From positions 1 through 64,000 of the forward strand of contig JAKVAR010000070.1 in assembly GCA_022447585.1 (NCBI GenBank): 64,000 nucleotides of DNA, in the 5' to 3' direction. Positions 35,128-44,000 of this stretch are shown here, in pieces. How positions within the stretch are numbered: the first letter of the stretch is position 1; every line of letters begins with the position of its first letter. Position numbers and translations under genes: made by a program. Under the pieces are notes generated by a model that was not told the DNA's origin, did no database searches, and worked only from the letters and a program-made list of their open reading frames with translations. The stretch comes from Crocinitomicaceae bacterium (GTDB taxonomy: Bacteria; Bacteroidota; Bacteroidia; Flavobacteriales_D; Crocinitomicaceae).

Positions 35128-36909
35128 ATGACGACACACAAAAATATAATTACAAAACAACCTAAAGATGATCAACAAGTACTAATTGACGCAAGACAGG
35201 TATCACTTAAGCAATTAAACGAGCAAAACTCAGATGGATTCGCATGGCTTAACCAAGAAAGTAGACAATTTCTAAATGCTGGTTACCTTTCTGAGGGAGA
35301 ATCAGCAGAAGAACGAATTTTCGAAATCGCATCAACCGCTGAACGGATTCTGGAAATGCCAGGGTTTGCAAAAAAATTCTACAACTATATGTCTGAAGGA
35401 TTCTACTCCTTAGCTTCACCTGTATGGTCAAACTTCGGCAAAGAAAGGGGCTTACCTATAAGTTGCTTTGGATCTCATGTTGGCGATGATATTGGAAACA
35501 TTCTTTACACCCAATCAGAAGTTGGTATGATGTCAAAACTTGGCGGTGGAACTTCTGGTTACTTTGGCAAAATACGGCACCGAGGAGCCCCTATTAAGAA
35601 CAATGGTGAAGCATCTGGAGCTGTTCATATAATGCGCCTATTTGAATCGATGGTAGATGTCGTAAGTCAGGGATCTGTTAGAAGAGGACGATTCTCTCCA
35701 TACCTACCTGTAGAGCACCCAGATATTGAAGAATTCCTAGAAATAGGTACGGAAGGAAATCCAATCCAAGAATTGACGCATGGTGTTACTGTTACCAACG
35801 AATGGATGAAAGCTATGATCGATGGGGATATAGCTAAACGAAAAATTTGGGCTAAAGTATTACAGAGCCGCGGTGAAATGGGATATCCTTATATCTTCTT
35901 TACCGATAATGCAAATAACCATGCTGCAGATGTTTATCGTGACCAAAAACATTCAATTTACGCAAGTAATTTATGTACTGAAATCATGCTTCCTTCAAAT
36001 GATAATTGGTCCTTTGTTTGTGTGTTATCTAGTATCAACCTAACTAAATTTGATAAGTGGAAGAATACTGATGCTGTGCAAACAATGATCTATTTCTTAG
36101 ATGCAATTCTAACTGAGTTCCTTGAAAAGTTAGAAACGTATCGTGATTCCTCAGACTTAGATGACAAACAAACCTTTTTGTTTATGGAACGTGCATATAA
36201 CTTCGCGAAGGAAAACCGCGCCCTTGGAATGGGAGTATTAGGATGGCATTCACTGCTCCAATCTAAAAATATTTCTTTCGAAAGTTCTGATGCCTATTCT
36301 CTAAACAATGAAATTTTCAAGCTCATTCAAGAGCGTTCTTATGAAGCCTCTGAAAATTTAGCTCGCAATTTTGGTGAGCCAAAAATCTTAAACGGATATG
36401 GTCGACGAAATGCAACTTTGAACGCAGTAGCCCCTACGACTTCTTCCGCTTTTATTCTGGGGCAGGTTTCACAGGGAATAGAGCCGATTTGGTCTAACAT
36501 CTATGTAAAAGACATAGCCAAAATTAAAACAACTATAAAAAACCCTAATTTGGTTAAACTCTTGCAGGAAAAAGGAATGGATACATCTGAAATTTGGCGA
36601 GACATTCTAAAACATGACGGTTCGGTTCAACACCTCAACTTCCTGACAGAACACGAAAAATCAGTATTTAAAACATATGCTGAGATTGACCAAATGGACA
36701 TCATTTATCAGGCAGCAAATAGACAAGCCTATATCGATCAGGGCCAGTCAGTGAATATAATTGTTCACCCCGATACGCCGACAAAAGACATAAATAAAAT
36801 ACATATTACTGCCTGGGAACTGGGACTCAAGTCATTATATTATCAACATAGTATGAATGCTGCGCAGAAATTCAAACAAAAAAAAGAATGTGTCCGATGT
36901 GAGGGATAA
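35128..36909 (+). CDS. nrdA: Class I ribonucleotide reductase alpha subunit, no ATP-cone
   Basis: Reduces ribonucleoside diphosphates. The 593 residues are well short of the ~760 of E. coli NrdA because the N-terminal ATP-cone is missing; the protein starts directly with the RNR_N helical region. Catalytic parts: Cys113 in GLPISCFGSH (redox pair member), Asn281/Cys283/Glu285 in SNLCTEI (thiyl-radical Cys), and the second redox Cys in SFVCVLSSINL. The radical-transfer tyrosine pair is in LKSLYYQHSM, and the mobile tail has the pair Cys588/Cys591 in ECVRCEG. All functional residues look intact. It follows nrdB by 2 bp and ends at a strong terminator; gene order beta-alpha is reversed relative to E. 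coli. Confidence 0.93.
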   Translation: MTTHKNIITKQPKDDQQVLIDARQVSLKQLNEQNSDGFAWLNQESRQFLNAGYLSEGESAEERIFEIASTAERILEMPGFAKKFYNYMSEGFYSLASPVWSNFGKERGLPISCFGSHVGDDIGNILYTQSEVGMMSKLGGGTSGYFGKIRHRGAPIKNNGEASGAVHIMRLFESMVDVVSQGSVRRGRFSPYLPVEHPDIEEFLEIGTEGNPIQELTHGVTVTNEWMKAMIDGDIAKRKIWAKVLQSRGEMGYPYIFFTDNANNHAADVYRDQKHSIYASNLCTEIMLPSNDNWSFVCVLSSINLTKFDKWKNTDAVQTMIYFLDAILTEFLEKLETYRDSSDLDDKQTFLFMERAYNFAKENRALGMGVLGWHSLLQSKNISFESSDAYSLNNEIFKLIQERSYEASENLARNFGEPKILNGYGRRNATLNAVAPTTSSAFILGQVSQGIEPIWSNIYVKDIAKIKTTIKNPNLVKLLQEKGMDTSEIWRDILKHDGSVQHLNFLTEHEKSVFKTYAEIDQMDIIYQAANRQAYIDQGQSVNIIVHPDTPTKDINKIHITAWELGLKSLYYQHSMNAAQKFKQKKECVRCEG

Positions 36910-36912
36910 CAT

Positions 36913-36946
36913 AAAAAAGCCTGAATACAATAATTCAGGCTTTTTT
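36913..36946. terminator. Bidirectional terminator after nrdBA
   Basis: AAAAAAGCCTGAAT pairs perfectly with ATTCAGGCTTTTTT around a 6-nt loop. It works on both strands, also blocking transcription arriving from the TetR side. Confidence 0.93.
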
Positions 36947-37111
36947 AGCAATTTATCGTCCTGAAGAATTTAATCTAATTTCAACTAATAATGAAAATCC
37001 AAAAAAATAGATTCTTGCAGCGTAAATTTGGATTATTCCTAATAGCGGCAATCAAGTTTTAACAACAAAACACCTTTAAGCTGAATCAATTAAAAAAATA
37101 GAGCGATTCCT

Positions 37112-37732
37112 TTAAAGGCTTTGTGCAAACAGCTTCAAATATTCAGCTTTTCCTTCCGGAGTCAAATATGGATAAATACCCTTTCCTACTAGCTCCAGGT
37201 AATTCTGAATTTCATTTTCCTTCAATATATTCTTCTCAATAAAAACTGACGAAAACCAAAAGTTGGTCAAGACTTCTAGGCGTTTATACAAATCTAGATA
37301 TTCATTTTTTAACTCTGGCCCCCTAAATACACCATGCTCTATCAAAATATTAGCTACTTGAATAAATTCTCCCTGTCTTCTTTTCGATAGTTCACTATAA
37401 TGATCTTTAATCTTTTGATTACTTCGCACAAGTGTGGTGAAATCGAGAAGAAAAAAACGGTTTTGAAATAAATAAGTGAACATCTGCTTTGAATAAGCTA
37501 AAAATGAGCCTAATAAATCTTGATCAAATGTCAAATCTATCGAATCGATGTCATCTACTAAATTGAAATATAATGCCTCAATTACATCGTCCCTCTTTTT
37601 GAAGTGATATTGCAAGTTTCCCACACTAATTTCAGCGTCATAAGCTATTGATCTGAGTGAAACTGAAGTAACTCCATTCTCATTAAAAAGCTTTTGCGCA
37701 GACTGTAAAATGTTACTCTTTGTATCCCTCAT
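37112..37732 (-). CDS. TetR/AcrR-family transcriptional repressor
   Basis: 206 residues. The N-terminal helix-turn-helix spans about 6-55 (ILQSAQKLFNENGVTSVSLRSIAYDAEISVGNLQYHFKKRDDVIEAL): VSLRSIAYDA then ISVGNLQYHF is the DNA-reading pair. The C-terminal ligand domain is unclassified and resembles the KstR/YfiR type found with lipid or aromatic metabolism, but this is weak. It diverges from an FAD monooxygenase gene, and the gap contains two 16-bp palindromes (TAGTAC-N4-GTACTA) each overlapping a promoter box. This fits autorepression plus control of the oxygenase by a small-molecule inducer (inference). Confidence 0.9.
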   Translation of the reverse strand: MRDTKSNILQSAQKLFNENGVTSVSLRSIAYDAEISVGNLQYHFKKRDDVIEALYFNLVDDIDSIDLTFDQDLLGSFLAYSKQMFTYLFQNRFFLLDFTTLVRSNQKIKDHYSELSKRRQGEFIQVANILIEHGVFRGPELKNEYLDLYKRLEVLTNFWFSSVFIEKNILKENEIQNYLELVGKGIYPYLTPEGKAEYLKLFAQSL

Positions 37733-37755
37733 TTACACAAAACTAAAAAATTATT

Positions 37756-37771
37756 TAGTACAAAAGTACTA
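37756..37771. promoter_or_regulatory. Operator 1, palindrome with embedded reverse -7 box
   Basis: TAGTAC-AAAA-GTACTA. On the reverse strand the centre reads TACTTTTG, a TAnnTTTG match driving the TetR gene. Centre-to-centre distance to operator 2 is 30 bp. Confidence 0.8.
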
Positions 37772-37785
37772 GAATAAATACATTT

Positions 37786-37801
37786 TAGTACATTTGTACT
37801 A
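37786..37801. promoter_or_regulatory. Operator 2, palindrome with embedded forward -7 box
   Basis: TAGTAC-ATTT-GTACTA. On the forward strand it contains TACATTTG (37789-37796), a TAnnTTTG match for the FAD monooxygenase gene, whose ATG is 26 bp further on. Confidence 0.8.
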
Positions 37802-37821
37802 GAATATATTTATATTGGAAT

Positions 37822-38949
37822 ATGATAATTGATATTATTGGTGGCGGAATTGGAGGTTTAACGACTGCTATAGCACTTGAACAATGTGGCTGTAAGGTTC
37901 GAATATTTGAAGGTGCTCAGTTCATAAAACCCGTTGGTGCAGGTATAATTATCGCCAGTAATGCCATGCAAGTATTTGATCGACTAGGATTAAAAGAGGA
38001 AGTCATGAATTGTGGTAATTCCGTCTCGACTCTTAATATCACACAGGAAAACCTAAACCTCCTTTCCAGGATAGATTTAAGTTCTTTCGAAAGAAAATTC
38101 GGAGTTAAGAATACTGCAATACACAGAGGAACTCTCCAACGTATCTTAATCAATCAAATCGAAAAACAATCGATATTTTTGGATCATGAATTATCCGCTG
38201 TCACGAAAACTGAAGACAAACATATATTAGAGTTTACAAATGGAAAAAAGATCGAATCGTCCTTTATTATCGGTGCAGATGGTCTAAATTCTATCGTTCG
38301 AAAACAAGCTTTTTCATTAACACACAAGCGATCTGCCAATCAAATATGTTGGAGAGGTGTTACTGACTATGAACTACCAGTGAAACATCAAAATGAGTTA
38401 ATTGAAGCATGGGGAAGAACAGGGAGGTTTGGTTTTGTTCAAATTGCTCCGAAAAAGGTGTATTGGTATGCTTTAAAAGCTAGTTCAAAATATAAAGTTG
38501 AAGAAGCAAATATTCAGGATTTTTTCAAGGAATTTAATCCATTAGTTAAAAAGTTAATTCAATCAACTAAAACAAGCGATATACACTTAGCCGATATACA
38601 AGACTTAAAGCCAATACGAAATTGGTGTCACGGCACAGTTTGCTTAATCGGAGACGCAGCGCATGCCGCAACACCAAACATGGGACAAGGTGCTTGCCAA
38701 GCTATTGAAGATGCCTATGTGCTGTCTAAATGTATTAATAAGTATGAATTATCTCTGGCATTTAAACAATTCCAATCGATCAGAAAAACCAAGGCGAATC
38801 ATGTTGTAAATCTTAGTTGGACCATAGGTAAAATTTCACATTGGACCAATCCAATAGCAATTGAAATAAGAAATCTGTTAATTAAAATTATACCTAATTC
38901 AATAAATAAAATGCAACTAAAAAAACTCTTTAAACTTCCTGAAATATGA
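37822..38949 (+). CDS. FAD-dependent monooxygenase
   Basis: 375 residues of the p-hydroxybenzoate-hydroxylase-type fold. The GxGxxG dinucleotide motif is IIGGGIGGLTTAIALEQCGCKVRIFE near the N-terminus, followed by the DG block GADGLNSIVRKQAF and the GD block LIGDAAHAATPNMGQGACQAIEDAYVLSK. These flavoproteins hydroxylate aromatics, urate or antibiotics such as tetracycline; the substrate here cannot be read. No signal peptide is present. The promoter lies within operator 2, so the divergent TetR protein likely represses it. The stop overlaps by ATGA with the start of a DUF3995-like gene that carries a frameshift. A salicylate-hydroxylase or HpxO-like role is equally possible. Confidence 0.88.
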   Translation: MIIDIIGGGIGGLTTAIALEQCGCKVRIFEGAQFIKPVGAGIIIASNAMQVFDRLGLKEEVMNCGNSVSTLNITQENLNLLSRIDLSSFERKFGVKNTAIHRGTLQRILINQIEKQSIFLDHELSAVTKTEDKHILEFTNGKKIESSFIIGADGLNSIVRKQAFSLTHKRSANQICWRGVTDYELPVKHQNELIEAWGRTGRFGFVQIAPKKVYWYALKASSKYKVEEANIQDFFKEFNPLVKKLIQSTKTSDIHLADIQDLKPIRNWCHGTVCLIGDAAHAATPNMGQGACQAIEDAYVLSKCINKYELSLAFKQFQSIRKTKANHVVNLSWTIGKISHWTNPIAIEIRNLLIKIIPNSINKMQLKKLFKLPEI

Positions 38950-39370
38950 CAACTTTACTCTCAATTATACTATTCCTAATCTTCTTAATATTGTCAGGCC
39001 TCCATATATATTGGTTATTTGGAGGTTTGTGGGGACTAAAAACGTCATCCCTTCTAAAGGCTCAGAACCTATTTCAATCACAATACCGAGATTAGCAACA
39101 ATAATAGTCGCTTTAGCTCTATTATTTTTTGGTTTGATATACCTCAACGAAGCCGAAATATTTACTTTCCATCTCAAGTTTTGGTTTGCACAATATGTTA
39201 TGTGGTTTATTCCCTCAATATTTCTTTTGCGCGCAATTGGAGAATTCAATTACGTAGGTATTTTTAAAAAAATTAAGCATACCACGTTTGCTCAAACTGA
39301 CAATAGAGTTTTCATTCCCCTTTGCTTATGTCTTAGTTTTATTGGATACATAATTCAACTAATTTCATAA
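38946..39370 (+). pseudogene. DUF3995-like membrane protein, frameshifted
   Basis: ATG 38946 overlaps the monooxygenase stop (ATGA). The first frame encodes a membrane helix and the family-like block LSGLHIYWLFGGLWGLK, then leaves homology and stops at TAG near 39095. The adjacent frame continues the family pattern: NVIPSKGSEP, then RLATIIVALALLFFGLIYL and two more helices to 39370. The switch coincides with an A5 run at 39038-39042; one additional A would restore WGLKNVIPSK in a single ~141-residue four-helix protein. Either a real null mutation, a sequencing error in a homopolymer, or rarely a programmed slip. Function of the family unknown. Confidence 0.75.
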
Positions 39371-39430
39371 AATTCAGAAAGATATTATTAACAGGTAATA
39401 ATTGAATATCCTCAAGACAAATCCAAGGGA

Positions 39431-40810
39431 TTACTTTAAAACTATTTTATGACTAGATTTATATTCTGACGCAATAACGTTTAAATAATATAGCCCAGAA
39501 TTGTTATTTAATTCAATTTGTATTTCAGACTGTTGATTACTATTGATTTCATGTATAATTCTTCCTTGCATATCCAATACTTGAATTTTAGCATTCTTTA
39601 TTCTACGAGGTAAAGATATATTTATAATTCCATTTGAAGGATTTGGTGAAATACGAACGATCTCAGTATCAATATTTACAGAAATACTTTTTGAATATGT
39701 AAATCTTCCATCTGTATCAAATTGTTTTAATCTATAATAATTAACCCCTTGGTATGGCTTAGAATCGATATAAAAGTAGCTATTAGCGACAGGTGATGTA
39801 CCCTGCCCTGCAATACTACCAATAGATTCCCATTGATTGAAACTAAAGCGCTCTATTTCAAAGCTCTCATTATTTAACTCACTTATTGTTCTCCAATTTA
39901 AGTGCACTTCTCCCTCTAGTATAGCAGCTTCGAAATCGCCCATCTCCACCGGTAATGCCACATTACAAGGGTCAATGACAGAGCAAGCAAGGCAACTAGA
40001 AACATTTGGAACAACTGTATAATTCGTAGAACCCCAACGAAAATCATTATCGGAAGTACAAACATTAATTTCACTATCATTAGACAGTGCAACCGGGTTC
40101 CCAGTTATGTTAAAAGTACCATTTAAACTTGCATTCACTGATCCTCCACCATACTCTATCCAATTAGAATTAATCCCATTCACCAAAACGTTATTAGTTA
40201 AACATGAATTTTCCGCAAGACAAACCTTAGAATTTGAACTTGCATACTGTGTTGAACCTCCACTCCCCATTCTTTGAGTCAAAACTTCAATGAAAGACGT
40301 ATTCCCTTGATTATCGTTGATAATCTCACCATTCTTCAAAAAAACAGTCCCCCCTATGTTAAGTGACGCAAAATTAAATAATTTGGCTCCATTATCAATT
40401 TGGATAAAACTCCCTAATTGGGAAATATTCAGTAAGCCGTAATTAATAATTTCAGAGCCCGAATTAATATAAGTCGGCGAACCTCCAGAATTTAATGTCA
40501 CATCCGCGCAAGAAGAAATCACAAGCGCTCCTCCATTTAAAGAAAGTAAGTTTACTCCAGAGCCAATACTTAAATTAGCATTACCGCAAACGATTAAAAC
40601 ACCTCCCGTTCCAACACTAATATTACTATTAGGACTAGTTGTCAAGTATTTAGTTTCACCAAAATTTACAGCCCCTCCAGTAATTATATCTGAACTAGAA
40701 ATCGAACTACAATCAATATTTGATGCAATTATCGAAGGACTACTACACTGCGCTCGTGAATAAATCGCACTAGATAGAATTGTAAGAATAATTAAACATG
40801 TTATTTTCAT
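39431..40810 (-). CDS. T9SS type A cargo protein
   Basis: Start at ATG 40810 (signal peptide MKITCLIILTILSSAIYSRAQ); codons before it belong to a structured leader. The ~459-residue product has a Ser/Asn/Gly-rich repetitive middle with beta-helix-like periodicity (GGVLIVCGNANLSIGSGVNLL, GGALVISSCADVTLNSGGSP), a fibronectin-like strand set (VHLNWRTISELNNESFEIERF, SYFYIDSKPYQGVNYYRLKQFDTDG), and a C-terminal type A sorting domain (ISPNPSNGIINISLP to KIVLK). It is probably secreted through the type IX system and lipid-anchored or released. The NWRTISELNNESFEIERS-like block recurs in many Bacteroidota surface proteins. No enzymatic motif. Confidence 0.78.
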   Translation of the reverse strand: MKITCLIILTILSSAIYSRAQCSSPSIIASNIDCSSISSSDIITGGAVNFGETKYLTTSPNSNISVGTGGVLIVCGNANLSIGSGVNLLSLNGGALVISSCADVTLNSGGSPTYINSGSEIINYGLLNISQLGSFIQIDNGAKLFNFASLNIGGTVFLKNGEIINDNQGNTSFIEVLTQRMGSGGSTQYASSNSKVCLAENSCLTNNVLVNGINSNWIEYGGGSVNASLNGTFNITGNPVALSNDSEINVCTSDNDFRWGSTNYTVVPNVSSCLACSVIDPCNVALPVEMGDFEAAILEGEVHLNWRTISELNNESFEIERFSFNQWESIGSIAGQGTSPVANSYFYIDSKPYQGVNYYRLKQFDTDGRFTYSKSISVNIDTEIVRISPNPSNGIINISLPRRIKNAKIQVLDMQGRIIHEINSNQQSEIQIELNNNSGLYYLNVIASEYKSSHKIVLK

Positions 40811-40831
40811 TTCTTTTGATTTTAGAAAAAA

Positions 40832-40917
40832 GAGAGGGCATAAAAACACCCTCTCGATTTCGATTGTCACAATAAAACTATAACTACAACTACAACTAAA
40901 TCTACTTTGTGACAATC
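40832..40917 (-). promoter_or_regulatory. Structured leader: long stem then terminator-like hairpin before start codon
   Basis: On the reverse strand the leader first forms GATTGTCACAA ... TTGTGACAATC, an 11-bp perfect stem (40917-40907 with 40872-40862) around a 34-nt loop containing GTTGTAGTTGTAGTT. Six bases later comes GAGAGGG-N10-CCCTCTC (40855-40849 with 40838-40832) followed at once by six T. The start codon of the T9SS gene is only 21 nt beyond. The second hairpin has all parts of an intrinsic terminator, so this may be an attenuator rather than just the terminator of the upstream GH5 gene. Confidence 0.6.
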
Positions 40918-41002
40918 TGCTATCAAGATAAACCGCACACTACTTTGGTCTAAAAAAGACCCTACCTAAACTAAGAAAATATGGCCATCTTGATTGCTTA
41001 TT

Positions 41003-44000
41003 TTAAATTTTAATAACCTTCACGGTAACCCCCGAATTTTCTATGAATAAAACATAAGTACCAGCAGATAACTCAGACAAATCAACGCGCGATTCATCTA
41101 ATCCTACTTCATGAATTAAAACCCTTCCTTTCAAATCCATAATATTCAATGAAAATTGACCAGGATAAACGACCTTAATAAAATCGCTAGACGGATTTGG
41201 AGAAACTACGAGATTAAATAATTCTTCCGACTCAACTCCAAGAGAGGACGCTACAACAAATGTTTGAGAAGAAGTACATCCATTTTCGTCTTCGACTTCA
41301 ATTGTATAACTACCTGCGGAGAGGTTTTCAATATCTTCAGTCAATGCATTATTACTCCAACTCGTTGACACAATAGTATACCCACTTGAAATTGTAACAT
41401 CTATAGCCCCAGTATTCTGACCGTTATCATTAGTTATAATTCCTGATATAATTGGAGCAGGACTTACATCAATTGTTACTTGATCAGAACTTGTACAACC
41501 ATTTAAATTCGCAGTTGCAGTGTATGTTGTTAAACCACTTTGAGCATTAAATGGAACCCCATTTGACACGTTATTATCCCATGAAATAATTGCATTATCT
41601 GGATTTGACGCAATCAAAACAATGGTTTCACCCTCACAAACGGTCTGATCCATTCCTGCATTTATTCCTGGATTACTTAAAGTAGTTACAGTAACTTGAT
41701 CTGAAGCACTGCATCCATTCAACACACCAACCACTGTATATGTCATTGGAGAAGAAATAGGTGTGAATGGAACGTTATCAATTACACTGTTATCCCAATT
41801 TAACTGAGCATTTGAAGGATTTATAGCTGTAAGTGTAACTTGAGCTCCATCGCATATGTCGATATCATTACCTGCATTTATTACAGGAAGCTGAAAACTA
41901 TTAATTGTTACACTGTCCGTTACAACGCATCCATTAAGATCTGCCGAAACAGTGTAAATACCCAATCCGGCTTGAGGAATAAAAGGCACCCCATCATTTA
42001 TCCCATTATTCCAAGAAATATTAGCGTTGTCAGGATTATTTGCCGTCAACGTGAACTGATCTCCTTCACAACCAGTCTGATCAATCCCAGCATCTATTAA
42101 AGGAGAGTTAACTGTACTAACAATTACGTCATCCGTTGAAGTACAAGCTCCTAACGATGCAGTTACTGTATATGTCATTACATTTGTTATTGGAGTAAAA
42201 GGTATGTTATCTGTAACCCCATTATTCCATGAAATTTGAGCATTATCTGGATTACTCGCACTAAGTGTTGCTTGGCTTCCGGAACAAATAACAAAATCAG
42301 AACCTGCATTTACAGATGGAAGTGAAGCTACAATAACACCTACATTATCTGTTGCTATACAACCATTAAGTGAAGCCGTCACAGTATATGTTTGCGAACT
42401 CAAAGGAACAAAAGATGTATTATTTAATATTCCATTATCCCAAGAGATTTGCGCGCCATTTGGATTTATAGCATTCAATATTATCGTATCACCATTACAC
42501 ACTGAAATGTCAGATCCGCCATCAATTGCAGGACTAGGAAGTACCGAAACCAACTCTGTAGATTGATTAGAACACCCATTTACTGAAACCGAATACGTTA
42601 TTAAATAATCAGAATTCGGTGTTGGATTTGAAATTAAACCTGAAACTGGATCAATCGAAGAGCCATCCACACCATCATGTGTAAAGATTCCACCTGGAAC
42701 AACTACATTATTGATCACATTACTAGAGTTATCGCAAAAATTCGAAGTTGAGAAACCTGCATTTGGAATACTAACTACATTAACAGCTACTGAATGCAGT
42801 TCGGTACATATTCCATTCGAAATATCTACATCATAAATGGTATTCACTGTTGGAGATACTAAAATTGAATTATTTAAACCAATCTGATTACCTCCTTGCG
42901 ACCAAGTATATGAATTCCCGCCATATGCCTGCAAGGCAACTTGAGCACCTTCGCAAATTGTTGTATCCATATCTAAACTTCCAAAGCTAACAGCTGAAAG
43001 TACAGATTCAGAAACGACTCCTTGACAACCTAAATCATCTACAATTGAGATTACATGTGTGCCTGGTGCCAAATTATTAAAAATACCTGTTGTATTAGTT
43101 ATTGCACCAAGAGAATAGGTAAATGGTCCAGATCCACTTGATGGGTTAACACTTATTGATCCATCACTCAACGAAACGCAAGACTCATTGCTAATACTTG
43201 AAGTAGCCGTAACCGAGCACGCAGTTGTAACACAAAAAGGATTAACTTCCTGGTTTCCATAGGCTCCATCCAATGCTATCATTGATGCTAATGTATCTCC
43301 ATTTGCTGCGTTTAATATATTATAATATCCATTAATTGGGCATCCAGAAGGTACACCGTTCATCCCATCACCGAAAGAATCGTTGATTGTAAATGTATAG
43401 CACGAGTCTACTAGGCAAAATTCCTCTGATACCAAAGTGCCAGCTGCACCATTACCGTATGTTCCTCCTGATCCTACGGGATTATTTTGACTGTCACTTA
43501 AAATCCAATTAACTTCTGTCCCCCAGCAATCCGTCTGTAAATTAACTTGAGCTAGCACACCAGATCCTAAAACATTAAATGTTGATGTTTCCGAATCATT
43601 TACACTAACAGAATCCAGAACACCATTCGGAGAAATCGTAGTAGCATTAAAACTATGTGAACCAGAGCTCAGGTATTGCGATGGCAAGCTTATTGAAACA
43701 GATTGGCCTGAAGTTAAAATACCATTCCATGTATATGACATCGGTGTTCCATTATCAATAGAGTAATTAATTATCACACTTGACAAATCACTACTTCCGT
43801 AATTATTTAATACTACCTCAGGACTAATAGAGTCGGAGCAAATATCTCCAGACAGCGCTGGAATCGATGAAATACCTGCATCATTCGCAACTAGACTTAC
43901 TTGTGCACTGCAATTAGCATCCCAAGTTTGCACTATAGACTTAACCGTAGCCCCTGAAGAAGTGAGATTATTAACAGACCAATTTCCGAGAGGAGAAGAA

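Noticed and set aside
41440-42530. Regularly spaced similar blocks that might suggest a CRISPR array
   Set aside because: Period near 213 bp, in frame, encoding Ig-like protein repeats; no short identical repeats or unique spacers.
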